Source of the DNA: Cedecea neteri
GTDB lineage: Bacteria > Pseudomonadota > Gammaproteobacteria > Enterobacterales > Enterobacteriaceae
Direction of reading: 5' to 3'
Assembly: GCF_000758305.1 (NCBI RefSeq)
Contig: NZ_CP009458.1
Location: forward strand, 434,001 to 498,000
DNA: 64,000 nt
Positions 33,466-42,610 of the stretch are shown piece by piece; the stretch's first letter is position 1; the number at the start of each line of letters is the position of its first letter. The notes under the pieces were generated by a model. That model ran no database searches and had not been told where the DNA came from. It saw nothing but the letters and a program-made list of their open reading frames with translations. The position numbers and the translations under genes are program-made.

Positions 33466-34134
33466 CTACAAAGACCAGTTCAGCGTTTGCCAGCCGTAAC
33501 GTGCGCCCTGCGCGGCAAGTTTCTGGCAAGGATTTACCATCAGCACTTTATCGGCCTCAAGGCACAGCGGTAAGTCGTTGATAGAGTCGGTATAAAACGT
33601 CAGTTCGCCGCTGTATTCCGGGTTCACCGCCAGCCACTCCTTCAGACGGGTAATTTTGCCAGCCTGATAGCTCGGCACGCCGCTTATCACGCTGGTGTAG
33701 GCATTATTGCCGGTCACCAGGTCGATACCGATGGCGTGTTCAATGCCCAGCCGCGGCGCAATGGCCTTTACCAGCAGGCTGACCGACGCAGAGATGATCA
33801 TCATCTGCTGACCCTGGGCGTGCAGTTGCTCAATCAGGCGCTTGGCTTCCGGGTAAACCAGCGGCAAAACATCGGTTTCTACACAGCGGGCCACCAGCGT
33901 ATCGACGTCGGCAATTGTCATACCGGTCAGCGGGGCCAGCGTGACGCCAACGTATTCGTGAATGTTCATTTCGCCGCGCTGGTAGTCGAGCATCAGCTTG
34001 TGCTCTTTGGCCAGATAATCAGGATCTTTTATCAGCCCTTCGCGGGAAAGGAAGCGGCTCCAGAGGGTGCTGCAATCGGCGTCAATCAGGGTATGGTCGA
34101 GGTCAAAAACGTACAGCGGGTTAGACATGTTCAT
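33466..34134 (-). CDS. HAD-superfamily (IB-type) phosphatase
   Basis: A 222-residue HAD hydrolase of the phosphoserine-phosphatase-like IB group. Motif I is FDLDHTLID (nucleophile near residue 10), motif II MIISAS (about 113-118), motif III the lysine of YQAGKITRL and motif IV FYTDSINDLPL. It would hydrolyse a small phosphomonoester. Its convergent position beside phnCDEE suggests, but does not prove, that it releases phosphate from an imported ester. Confidence 0.8.
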   Translation of the reverse strand: MNMSNPLYVFDLDHTLIDADCSTLWSRFLSREGLIKDPDYLAKEHKLMLDYQRGEMNIHEYVGVTLAPLTGMTIADVDTLVARCVETDVLPLVYPEAKRLIEQLHAQGQQMMIISASVSLLVKAIAPRLGIEHAIGIDLVTGNNAYTSVISGVPSYQAGKITRLKEWLAVNPEYSGELTFYTDSINDLPLCLEADKVLMVNPCQKLAAQGARYGWQTLNWSL

Positions 34135-34245
34135 TTCTCATTTCAGCAAAGAGGCCGCCGGGCAGCTTAGCACCAGACCCGACGGACAGGGATTCCCACT
34201 TCTCTTTGTCGCAGAAAAAAATGACAGCGGCATGAAAGCACGCCG

Positions 34246-36414
34246 TTACTTCACATGCGGCTTCCTTTTTCCTGCTGCTGCCGGGCGGCGCTGGTGCGCA
34301 AGCGGGGTGTGCTTCGTCAGCGCCGGCCGGGCGTGACGAGCATTCCTGCGGGCTTCTCGCATCTCCTCCAGGGTTGGGGCAGGCACCAGGCATTCACGTC
34401 TGCCGCCAATCAGATGCTTTTTACCCATCGCCTCCAGCGCCTCGCGAATCAGCGCCCAGTTAGCCGGGTCGTGATAGCGCAACAGGGCTTTATGGAGGCG
34501 GCGTTGACGATCGCCGCGCGGCACGACGATATCCTCGCTTTTGTAGCTCACCTTGCTCAGCGGATTTTTACCCGTGTAATACATGGTGGTGGAGTTAGCC
34601 AGCGGCGATGGATAGAAGTTCTGAACCTGATCGAGGCGGAACCGGTGCTGCTTCAGCCACAGCGCGAGATTCACCATGTCCTCATCACGCGTCCCCGGGT
34701 GCGCGGAGATAAAGTATGGGATCAGATACTGCTCTTTGCCAGCCTGCTTCGAATAGGTATCGAATAGCTCTTTAAAGCGATGATAGCTGCCCATCCCCGG
34801 CTTCATCATCTTCGATAGCGGCCCTTCTTCGGTATGTTCTGGGGCAATTTTCAGGTAACCGCCTACGTGATGAGTAGCCAGCTCTTTGATATAGCGCGGG
34901 TCGGCTACCGCCAGATCGTAGCGTACGCCGGAAGCGATTAAGATCTTTTTCACCCCCTTAAGATCGCGGGCGCGGCGGTAGAGATCGATGGTCGGCTGAT
35001 GGTTGGTGTCCATATGCTGGCAAATTTCCGGATAAACGCACGACAGGCGGCGGCAGGTTTGCTCCGCACGCGGCGACTTGCAGCGCAGCATATACATATT
35101 GGCGGTTGGGCCACCGAGATCGGACACCACGCCGGTAAAGCCCGGCACGCTGTCGCGCATGGCTTCGATTTCGCTGATGATGGAATCTTCGGATCGGCTC
35201 TGGATAATGCGACCTTCGTGCTCGGTGATGGAGCAGAAAGAGCAGCCTCCGAAGCAGCCACGCATAATGTTCACCGAGAAGCGGATCATCTCATAGGCCG
35301 GAATGCGAGCCTTGCCGTAGGAAGGATGAGGCACACGCTGGTAAGGAAGCGCGAACACGCTGTCCATCTCTTCGGTCGAAAGTGGAATAGCCGGTGGGTT
35401 GATCCAGATATAGCGATCGCCGTGCTTTTGCATCATCGCTCGGGCGCAGCCAGGGTTGGTTTCATGATGCAGGATCCGCGAAGCGTGGGCATACATCACC
35501 TTATCGGCCTTCACCTTCTCAAAGGACGGCAGCAGAACATAGGTCTTTTCCCAAGGCTTTGGTCGCGGCGGCTGCACGGTTACAGCTTTGGCTTCATCCG
35601 CTTTCGTATCCTTCGGTTTATTACCGTCGGCACAGGGGAGATCGTCCCCGTAAGGGTGCGGAATGGGGTCGATTTTTCCTGGCGTATCAAGGCGGGTGGA
35701 GTCGACGCCTGCCCAGCCGGGCATCGCTTCTTTGCGCATGATGGCGGTATTACGCACGTCGCAAATGTCAGCGATCCCTTCGCCGTTGGCCAGACGATGC
35801 GCCACTTCCACCAGCGGCCGTTCACCGTTGCCGAAGATCAGCATATCGGCTTTAGCATCCACCAAAATCGAGCGGCGCACGGTATCAGACCAGTAGTCAT
35901 AGTGCGCGGTACGGCGCAGGCTCGCTTCGATGCCGCCCAGGATCACCGGCACATCACGCCACGCTTCTTTACAGCGCTGGGTGTAGACCAAAGAAGCGCG
36001 ATCGGGACGCTTGCCTGCCACGTTATCCGGCGTGTAAGCATCGTCATGCCGCAGCTTACGATCTGCCGTGTAGCGGTTAATCATCGAATCCATGTTCCCG
36101 GCGGTCACGCCAAAGAACAGATTCGGCTTGCCGAGGCGCATAAAGTCTTGCTTAGAAGACCAGTCCGGTTGGGAAATAATCCCTACGCGGAAGCCCTGAG
36201 CCTCTAACATACGGCCACAAATGGCCATCCCGAAGCTGGGGTGATCCACATAGGCGTCGCCGGTGACCAGAATGATGTCGCAGCTGTCCCAGCCGAGTTC
36301 GTCCATCTCCGCGCGGGACATGGGTAAAAACGGTGCCGGACCAAAACAAGCAGCCCAATATTGAGGCCATGAAAAGAGTTCGCGATCCGGCTGGATCAGG
36401 CTTTTGACGCTCAT
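34246..36414 (-). CDS. ygiQ: YgiQ-family radical SAM protein
   Basis: A 722-residue protein of the UPF0313/YgiQ family (E. coli 739). A B12-binding-like N-terminal region leads into the radical SAM core, whose [4Fe-4S] motif is Cys387, Cys391 and Cys394 in RGCFGGCSFC. The DUF3362 C-terminus is present, ending in a basic proline/alanine-rich tail. The reaction catalysed is unknown. It is a backbone gene, next to ftsP as in E. coli. Confidence 0.93.
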   Translation of the reverse strand: MSVKSLIQPDRELFSWPQYWAACFGPAPFLPMSRAEMDELGWDSCDIILVTGDAYVDHPSFGMAICGRMLEAQGFRVGIISQPDWSSKQDFMRLGKPNLFFGVTAGNMDSMINRYTADRKLRHDDAYTPDNVAGKRPDRASLVYTQRCKEAWRDVPVILGGIEASLRRTAHYDYWSDTVRRSILVDAKADMLIFGNGERPLVEVAHRLANGEGIADICDVRNTAIMRKEAMPGWAGVDSTRLDTPGKIDPIPHPYGDDLPCADGNKPKDTKADEAKAVTVQPPRPKPWEKTYVLLPSFEKVKADKVMYAHASRILHHETNPGCARAMMQKHGDRYIWINPPAIPLSTEEMDSVFALPYQRVPHPSYGKARIPAYEMIRFSVNIMRGCFGGCSFCSITEHEGRIIQSRSEDSIISEIEAMRDSVPGFTGVVSDLGGPTANMYMLRCKSPRAEQTCRRLSCVYPEICQHMDTNHQPTIDLYRRARDLKGVKKILIASGVRYDLAVADPRYIKELATHHVGGYLKIAPEHTEEGPLSKMMKPGMGSYHRFKELFDTYSKQAGKEQYLIPYFISAHPGTRDEDMVNLALWLKQHRFRLDQVQNFYPSPLANSTTMYYTGKNPLSKVSYKSEDIVVPRGDRQRRLHKALLRYHDPANWALIREALEAMGKKHLIGGRRECLVPAPTLEEMREARRNARHARPALTKHTPLAHQRRPAAAGKRKPHVK

Positions 36415-36509
36415 AGGATTTCCGAAGAGGTGATGTAGAAATGAACAAAAGGGCGGCGATTATACGCCTATTAGGACTATTTTTTGAAGGGTTATTCTGG
36501 GTTTTCTGC

Positions 36510-36609
36510 CCCTCACCCCGCCCCTCTCCCAAAGGGGCGAGGGAGAAAAACTCAGAGCAAAGTACCATGCTGCCCCCTCTCCCTTCCTGGGAGAGGGTTA
36601 GGGAGAGGG
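36510..36609 (-). repeat. Palindromic GC-rich repeat element, copy 3 (minimal form)
   Basis: The element is bounded by CCCTCACCC (36510-36518) and GGGAGAGGG (36601-36609). Two palindromic blocks (CCCCTCTCCCAAAGGGGCGAG and CCCTCTCCCTTCCTGGGAGAGG) are separated by about 28 bp of unrelated sequence. This is the shortest of the three copies and shows the basic plan: two inverted half-elements around a spacer, as in REPINs. It begins 5 bp after the ftsP stop. Confidence 0.85.
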
Positions 36610-36614
36610 TAAAA

Positions 36615-38027
36615 CTACGGCGCGGGCTGAACCAATAACTGACCGATGGAACCGCGATCGGCAAGCTCCAGCGTCTGGCTGGAATAGAGGAACGGGAAAT
36701 GCTCCCAGGACGGCTGCCCAAAGTAGACCAGCAGCTCAACCTGCCCGTCAATCCACACGGTATCCTTCCAGCCGCGATCTTCCCCGAACGGAGAAGCCCC
36801 GTTCACGTTGCGCACCAGGAAACTGACGCCCTCAATGTGGAAAGACTGCGGCGTATCGGCGCGTACCGTCCAGCGTTCCCAGGTGCCCTGCTGAGTCTGA
36901 ATATCTATCCGCTTCATATCCCACAGCTGGCCGTTAATGCCCGGATCGTCACCGAGGGTGATTTCACGGCTGCGCGTTGGGTTACCGCCAATAATCTCTT
37001 CCGGCAGAAGGCGCATTGGCAGCGTGTCGGTCACCAGCGGCAGCAGGCCGGTAGGACGCAGCGTTAACACCAGCGTGGAAATCAAAATGCTCGACGGCTC
37101 AAAGAAACCACGAATGCGATCCATGATTCCCGCAGCTTCACCGGCGGTAATCGAGACCTCTTTGCCTTCGGTCATGTCGATAAGAATTTCTCGCCGCTCT
37201 CCCGGCGCCAGCGACAGCTGCTTGACCGAAACGGGTGCCGGCAGGAACCCCTGATCGCTGGAAATCACTGCGATGGAGCGACCATCACTCATTTGCAACT
37301 GATAGCGGCGCGAGTTTGAGGCGTTCAATAAACGCAGGCGCACCCAACCACGGGACACTTCCACATACGGACTTTGCACCCCGTTCACCAACAGCGTATC
37401 GCCAACAAAACCGCCGCTGCCCGGCTCCTGATACTCCGGCGCACCGAAGTTATCGAGCCGCTTGTCCTGGATGATGATCGGGAAGTCGTCCACGCCGTAA
37501 TGGTTAGGGATTGGCAGAGATTTGCTGACTTCATCCTCAATTAACCACATCCCCGCGAGGCCGCTGTAAACCTGTCTTGCGGTGCGATTCGGCGTGTTGG
37601 CGTGATACCACAGCGTGGCGGCTCGCTGGCGAATAGGTAAAACGGGCGCCCAGTCTACGTTTGGCGACATCATACGTGCGGCCCCGCCAATCAGCGGACC
37701 CGGCACCTGCAGGCCAGCAATCGTCATCGCAACATTTTCCTGCAGACGGTTGCTGTAAATCATCTTCACGTCATCCCCGCTCCAGACGCGAATGGTTGGC
37801 CCCATATAGCGCCCGTTAAAACCCCAAACGGGTGCCTTCGCGCCGCCGGTAAATGACCAGTGAGCGCGCTGCAGCGTCAGGAATAAGGGCTGGCCGCGAC
37901 GAGATTCAAGCAGAGGGGGGACAGGTAAAGGCTGCTGCTGCCCTGCCGCGTTTGCCCTCAGCGGCACCGAGCCGGCACAAAGCGCAACTCCGGATGCCTG
38001 AATAAACTGACGCCGACTGAGTGACAT
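36615..38027 (-). CDS. ftsP: Cell division protein FtsP (SufI)
   Basis: A 470-residue multicopper-oxidase-fold protein without copper ligands. The Tat signal is SRRQFIQASGVALCAG (residues 4-19), with cleavage near residue 27 after ANA. Three cupredoxin domains follow. FtsP stabilises the divisome under stress and is a model Tat substrate. It is followed by repeat element 3 and preceded by plsC, in the E. coli order. Confidence 0.95.
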   Translation of the reverse strand: MSLSRRQFIQASGVALCAGSVPLRANAAGQQQPLPVPPLLESRRGQPLFLTLQRAHWSFTGGAKAPVWGFNGRYMGPTIRVWSGDDVKMIYSNRLQENVAMTIAGLQVPGPLIGGAARMMSPNVDWAPVLPIRQRAATLWYHANTPNRTARQVYSGLAGMWLIEDEVSKSLPIPNHYGVDDFPIIIQDKRLDNFGAPEYQEPGSGGFVGDTLLVNGVQSPYVEVSRGWVRLRLLNASNSRRYQLQMSDGRSIAVISSDQGFLPAPVSVKQLSLAPGERREILIDMTEGKEVSITAGEAAGIMDRIRGFFEPSSILISTLVLTLRPTGLLPLVTDTLPMRLLPEEIIGGNPTRSREITLGDDPGINGQLWDMKRIDIQTQQGTWERWTVRADTPQSFHIEGVSFLVRNVNGASPFGEDRGWKDTVWIDGQVELLVYFGQPSWEHFPFLYSSQTLELADRGSIGQLLVQPAP

Positions 38028-38089
38028 AATTGCTCCATGTAAAACTGAATAACGAAAGGCGATACAAACCGTACCGCCAAAGGCGGCAT

Positions 38090-38845
38090 TTAACTCGCCT
38101 GATTCTTTTCAACTTTGCCGGCTGCTTCACGCGCGGCAACTTCTTGATTGAGTTCGTCGATTTTGGCCATCATCAGTTCACGACAGTCAGTGGCCAGCTT
38201 ACGGACCTGATCTTTCCCATAAGCGCTGGTATCAATTGGCGGCAGCATTTCGACGATGACCAAACCGTTGTTCCAACGATTTAGCTTAATTTTATTACTG
38301 GTATTGGAAACGCACACCGGAATAATCGGCACGCCCGCAGCAATCGCGGCATGAAACGCCCCGGTTTTAAACGGCAGCAGGCCGCGGCCACGGCTGCGGG
38401 TCCCTTCCGGGAACATCCAGATAGAAACATTACGCTTGCGAATCTGATCTACAACCTGGGAGATAGTGCCATGGGCTTTTGCCCGGTTATCCCTGTCGAT
38501 CAACAGGTTGCCCGTCAGCCAGTAAAGCTGGCCAAAAAATGGGATCCACACCAGGCTTTTTTTCCCAACCGTCACCGTCGGCGGCTGCACGATGCTCGAG
38601 GCCGTCACCATATCGTAGTTGTTCTGATGGTTACCGATGTAAATCGCGGTGGGGTGGTTTTCTGCCCCGGCAGGTAAGCGGGTTTCAACCTTGAGACCAA
38701 ATACTGGCGCCAGACGTCCGAAAAGGTGCCCAAAAGTTGCCACATGGCGCGGATTGCGCGGGCTAAACAGACAATAAATTGAACCAAAGATGCATACCAG
38801 GATGCAGTAAATAACGACAATAATAAAACGTACAATCGCTAGCAT
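38090..38845 (-). CDS. plsC: 1-acyl-sn-glycerol-3-phosphate acyltransferase
   Basis: A 251-residue membrane-associated acyltransferase. It has the catalytic NHQNNYD (HX4D) near residue 79 and the substrate-binding FPEGTRSRGRG near residue 150. It makes phosphatidic acid from lysophosphatidic acid. The frame is open to 38902, but I chose the ATG at 38845: GAGG lies five bases upstream and MLAIVRFIIVVIYCILV matches the known start. The C-terminus is slightly longer than in E. coli. Confidence 0.95.
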   Translation of the reverse strand: MLAIVRFIIVVIYCILVCIFGSIYCLFSPRNPRHVATFGHLFGRLAPVFGLKVETRLPAGAENHPTAIYIGNHQNNYDMVTASSIVQPPTVTVGKKSLVWIPFFGQLYWLTGNLLIDRDNRAKAHGTISQVVDQIRKRNVSIWMFPEGTRSRGRGLLPFKTGAFHAAIAAGVPIIPVCVSNTSNKIKLNRWNNGLVIVEMLPPIDTSAYGKDQVRKLATDCRELMMAKIDELNQEVAAREAAGKVEKNQAS

Positions 38846-38935
38846 AACTACCTCATGAGCCGAAGCCGTTGATAAGTATATCGGCTTTAGCGTAAAACAC
38901 ACCGGACGGCGGCAACGTTGCCACCGTACCCCGGA

Positions 38936-41206
38936 TTATTCTTCGCTGTCTCCAGCTCCAGCCCGCACAGGGGAATCGACGTCTACACGGTCGATACGCT
39001 GCAGACCACGCATCAACGTCCCGCGACGGCCTCGCTCACCGGTAATTTTCTGCAACTCTTCAGGGCGAAGCTTAATTTTACGCTTCCCGACATGCAGCGT
39101 CAGCGTGCTTTGCGGCGGTAGGATAAACAGATGTGCCAGCTTATCTTCACCCTTCGCCGCTTCGGCTGCCGGGATAGAGATAATTTTGTTGCCCTTCCCT
39201 TTCGACAATTCCGGCAAATCACTCACCGGGAACATCAGCATGCGCCCGGCAGCGGTGATAGCCAGCAGCATGTCGTCTGCACTGTGAATTTCCAGCGGAG
39301 GGAGAACACGGGCGTTATCAGGAAGGGAAATCAACGTTTTACCTGCGCGGTTGCGTGATACAACGTCGTTAAAGGTACAGACGAAGCCATAGCCCGCATC
39401 AGACGCCATCAGCAGCTTCTGATCGTCTGCGGCCATCAGCACATAGTCCACCGTCGCACCTGGCGGTGGCGTCAGCTTACCGGTCAGAGGCTCACCCTGA
39501 CCTCGCGCTGACGGCAGCGTGATCGGATCCAGCGCGTAGCTTCGCCCGGTGGAGTCAATGAACGCCACGGGTTGATTACTTTTGCCTTTGGCAGAGCCAA
39601 GGTAGCTGTCACCGGCTTTGTAGCTCAGGCCCGGCGCGTCAATATCGTGGCCTTTGGCGCTGCGCACCCAGCCCATTTGCGACAGCACAATAGTCACCGG
39701 TTCAGACGGCACCATGTCATGCTCGCTCATCGCCTTCGCTTCACCGCGCTCGTGCAGTGGAGAGCGACGGTCATCACCGTAGGTATCGGCATCCGACTGC
39801 AGTTCTTTCTTCAACAGCGTGTTCATTTTACGCTCGGAAGCGAGAATACCCTGCAGCTGATCGCGTTCTTTTTCCAACTCGTTCTGCTCGCCGCGGATCT
39901 TCATCTCTTCCAGTTTGGCGAGGTGGCGCAGCTTCAGCTCAAGGATCGCTTCGGCCTGCGTTTCGCTGATATCAAAGCGCGACATCAGCACCGGCTTCGG
40001 CTCATCCTCGGTACGAATGATATGGATCACTTCGTCGATATTGAGGAACGCCACCAGCAAGCCTTCGAGGATATGCAGGCGTTTAAGGACTTTTTCCAGA
40101 CGGTAGTTCAGGCGGCGGCGCACCGTGTCACGACGGTAGACCAGCCATTCGCTGAGGATCTCCAGCAGGTTTTTCACCGCCGGACGGCCGTCCAGGCCAA
40201 TCATATTCAGGTTAACGCGGTAGCTTTTTTCCAGATCGGTGGTCGCGAACAGATGGTTCATGACCTGCTCAACGTCTACACGATTAGAACGAGGCACAAT
40301 CACCAGTCGGGTCGGGTTTTCATGATCCGACTCATCGCGCAGGTCTTCAACCATTGGCAGCTTTTTCGCCCGCATCTGGCTGGCAATCTGTTCCAGCACG
40401 CGAGCGCCCGATACCTGGTGTGGCAGCGCGGTAATCACCACGTCACCGTCTTCTTTGCGCCATACCGCACGCATGCGAACTGAACCGCGCCCGTTCTGGT
40501 AGATTTTGCGAATATCTTCACGCGGCGTAATGATTTCCGCTTCGGTCGGATAATCCGGACCGTGGACGATATCCAGCAGGCTGTCCAGCGTCGTTTTTGG
40601 CTGGTCAATCAACGTTATGGCGGCCTGGGCAACCTCACGCAAGTTATGTGGAGGAATGTCCGTTGCCATCCCTACCGCAATGCCGGTTGTGCCGTTAAGC
40701 AGAATGTTAGGTAAACGTGCAGGCAGCATTTTTGGCTCCTGCAGCGTTCCGTCAAAGTTCGGGATGTAATCTACCGTTCCCTGTCCAAGTTCGCTGAGCA
40801 GCAGCTCCGCGTACTTCGACAGGCGAGATTCGGTATAACGCATTGCAGCAAAGGACTTGGGATCATCCGGCGCGCCCCAGTTCCCCTGCCCGTCAACCAA
40901 GGGGTAGCGGTAAGAGAACGGCTGCGCCATCAGCACCATCGCTTCATAACAGGCGCTGTCGCCGTGCGGATGGTATTTACCCAGCACATCACCCACGGTA
41001 CGGGCAGACTTTTTGAATTTTGCGCTGGCGTTTAGCCCCAGCTCAGACATCGCATATACGATTCGACGCTGAACCGGCTTGAGCCCGTCGCCAATAAACG
41101 GCAGGGCGCGGTCCATGATGACGTACATGGAATAGTTGAGATACGCATTTTCCGTGAATTCGTGCAGCGCAAGACGCTCAGCACCATCATGAGTCAAATC
41201 ACTCAT
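38936..41206 (-). CDS. parC: DNA topoisomerase IV subunit A
   Basis: A 756-residue type IIA topoisomerase subunit (E. coli 752). The active tyrosine lies in AAMRYTESRLSKYAE. The quinolone-resistance region reads HPHGDSACYEA; the Ser and Glu equivalent to E. coli Ser80 and Glu84 are both wild type. The C-terminal beta-pinwheel (about 500-740) is present. With ParE it decatenates daughter chromosomes. Four extra residues near the N-terminus (THDG) explain the length difference. Confidence 0.97.
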   Translation of the reverse strand: MSDLTHDGAERLALHEFTENAYLNYSMYVIMDRALPFIGDGLKPVQRRIVYAMSELGLNASAKFKKSARTVGDVLGKYHPHGDSACYEAMVLMAQPFSYRYPLVDGQGNWGAPDDPKSFAAMRYTESRLSKYAELLLSELGQGTVDYIPNFDGTLQEPKMLPARLPNILLNGTTGIAVGMATDIPPHNLREVAQAAITLIDQPKTTLDSLLDIVHGPDYPTEAEIITPREDIRKIYQNGRGSVRMRAVWRKEDGDVVITALPHQVSGARVLEQIASQMRAKKLPMVEDLRDESDHENPTRLVIVPRSNRVDVEQVMNHLFATTDLEKSYRVNLNMIGLDGRPAVKNLLEILSEWLVYRRDTVRRRLNYRLEKVLKRLHILEGLLVAFLNIDEVIHIIRTEDEPKPVLMSRFDISETQAEAILELKLRHLAKLEEMKIRGEQNELEKERDQLQGILASERKMNTLLKKELQSDADTYGDDRRSPLHERGEAKAMSEHDMVPSEPVTIVLSQMGWVRSAKGHDIDAPGLSYKAGDSYLGSAKGKSNQPVAFIDSTGRSYALDPITLPSARGQGEPLTGKLTPPPGATVDYVLMAADDQKLLMASDAGYGFVCTFNDVVSRNRAGKTLISLPDNARVLPPLEIHSADDMLLAITAAGRMLMFPVSDLPELSKGKGNKIISIPAAEAAKGEDKLAHLFILPPQSTLTLHVGKRKIKLRPEELQKITGERGRRGTLMRGLQRIDRVDVDSPVRAGAGDSEE

Positions 41207-41353
41207 TGCTCATTCATCCTCAAACTGACGAACCGATTGTGGCCACAATCGGCGTAATTGCCGCCGATAGTACCTTATCTGGCCTGTTGAGTCATAGCGA
41301 TGAATAGCTTTATACGAAGCGGCAGCCCAGAAGGGCAAACCGCATTTCAAGCG

Positions 41354-41755
41354 TTACTTCAGTTTGTTAATTTGCTTTACGTCGATTTCAATCGAATTCC
41401 AGTCTTTATCCACTTTACCCTGAATTTCCACTGTATCCTGTGGGGTGACCACTTGGCCGTTCCAACGCTTATGATCAATATCTACGTTGATGCTGTCGGT
41501 TGCATCGCGGAAAATGTAATCATCGCCACCAATGCGCTGTTCTATTTTGCCGGTCAGCGTCACCCAAGTGTCATCAGATAACGTTTTGGCCTGTTTTACC
41601 GTGGTTTTACTCCCCGTTGGGCCCACAAAGCCGCCCTGCTGTATAGGCTGAGTTTGTACCGAGGCATTAGGGTCAACAAACCCACCGGTCTGAGCAGCAA
41701 AGAGAGGGGCTGAAGTTAAAGCAATAATGGCAAACAAAGCTGCTGTCTTTTTCAT
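41354..41755 (-). CDS. ygiW: Periplasmic BOF (OB-fold) protein YgiW
   Basis: A 133-residue protein with a clear signal peptide (MKKTAALFAIIALTSAPLFA, cleavage about residue 20). It has the bacterial OB-fold domain (about 50-130), with VTLTGKIEQRIGGDDYIFRD. YgiW/VisP links stress resistance to the QseBC system and peptidoglycan binding in relatives. It is divergent from qseBC, with a shared control region. Confidence 0.93.
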   Translation of the reverse strand: MKKTAALFAIIALTSAPLFAAQTGGFVDPNASVQTQPIQQGGFVGPTGSKTTVKQAKTLSDDTWVTLTGKIEQRIGGDDYIFRDATDSINVDIDHKRWNGQVVTPQDTVEIQGKVDKDWNSIEIDVKQINKLK

Positions 41756-41802
41756 AATCTAATTCTCCTTTCGTTTCTTAGCCCCCATTAAATCGCTTAA
41801 AT

Positions 41803-41819
41803 CTTAGCGGGATCTTAAT
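41803..41819. promoter_or_regulatory. QseB/PmrA-type box between ygiW and qseB
   Basis: CTTAGC-GGGAT-CTTAAT has the hexamer-N5-hexamer layout of PmrA/QseB boxes (CTTAAT-N5-CTTAAK). A further CTTAA occurs at 41796. It could give QseB autoregulation and control of ygiW, both known in relatives. Confidence 0.45.
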
Positions 41820-41947
41820 CCCGAGAGTGGAAACTATTTTTTATTGTGTATTTGCGGCCTTGACCGAAGGAGTAGGCTTTTCTGCTGTACACGTAAGGGA
41901 TTCGGGTATTTACTGCACGCCATAACGGCAGCCACAAGGAGTGCGCC

Positions 41948-42610
41948 ATGCGCCTGTTACTTATTGAGGATGACCCACTGATTGGTGACGGCATTAAAGC
42001 CGGATTAATCAAAATGGGGTTTGCGGTTGACTGGTTTAACGATGGGCTTCAGGGGCAAGCCGCACTTGGCCTCGCCCCCTACGATGCCGTAGTGCTGGAT
42101 CTCAGCCTGCCCGGTATGGATGGTCTGGATATCCTCCGTGCCTGGCGAAAAGAAGGCCACAACGAACCGGTGCTGATTTTAACGGCCAGGGACTCGCTGG
42201 ACGAGCGGATAGAAGGATTACAGCTGGGGGCGGACGACTACCTTTGTAAACCTTTCGCACTCACAGAAGTCGCGGTTCGGCTGCAAGTGCTCATCCGCCG
42301 GGCGCACGGCCACGCGCAGCCGGAACTAACCTACGGAAATGTTGTGCTTTCCCCGGCAAACTATACGGTATCTCTCAACGGCGAGCCCTTGCAGCTGAAG
42401 CCCAAGGAGTTCGCCTTACTCGAGTTGCTTATGCGAAACGCCGGGCGCGTGCTACCGCGCACGTTAATCGAGGAAAAAATCTATAACTGGGACGATGAAG
42501 TCTCACGTAACGCCCTTGAAGTTCATATTCACCATCTTCGCAAAAAACTGGGCAGCAGTTTTATTCGCACCGTACACGGCATCGGCTATACGTTGGGTGA
42601 CACATGCTGA
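41948..42610 (+). CDS. qseB: Response regulator QseB
   Basis: A 220-residue OmpR/PhoB-type regulator. The receiver domain covers 1-115, with acidic pocket Glu7-Asp8-Asp9 and phosphoacceptor Asp51 in VVLDLSLPG. The winged-helix DNA-binding domain covers about 125-218 (EVHIHHLRKKLG). It responds to QseC and controls motility and virulence genes in related species. AAGGAG precedes the ATG. Its end overlaps the qseC start by 7 bp. Confidence 0.95.
   Translation: MRLLLIEDDPLIGDGIKAGLIKMGFAVDWFNDGLQGQAALGLAPYDAVVLDLSLPGMDGLDILRAWRKEGHNEPVLILTARDSLDERIEGLQLGADDYLCKPFALTEVAVRLQVLIRRAHGHAQPELTYGNVVLSPANYTVSLNGEPLQLKPKEFALLELLMRNAGRVLPRTLIEEKIYNWDDEVSRNALEVHIHHLRKKLGSSFIRTVHGIGYTLGDTC

Noticed and set aside
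39000..41206. Quinolone-resistance change in parC
   Set aside because: The residues equivalent to Ser80 and Glu84 are wild type.
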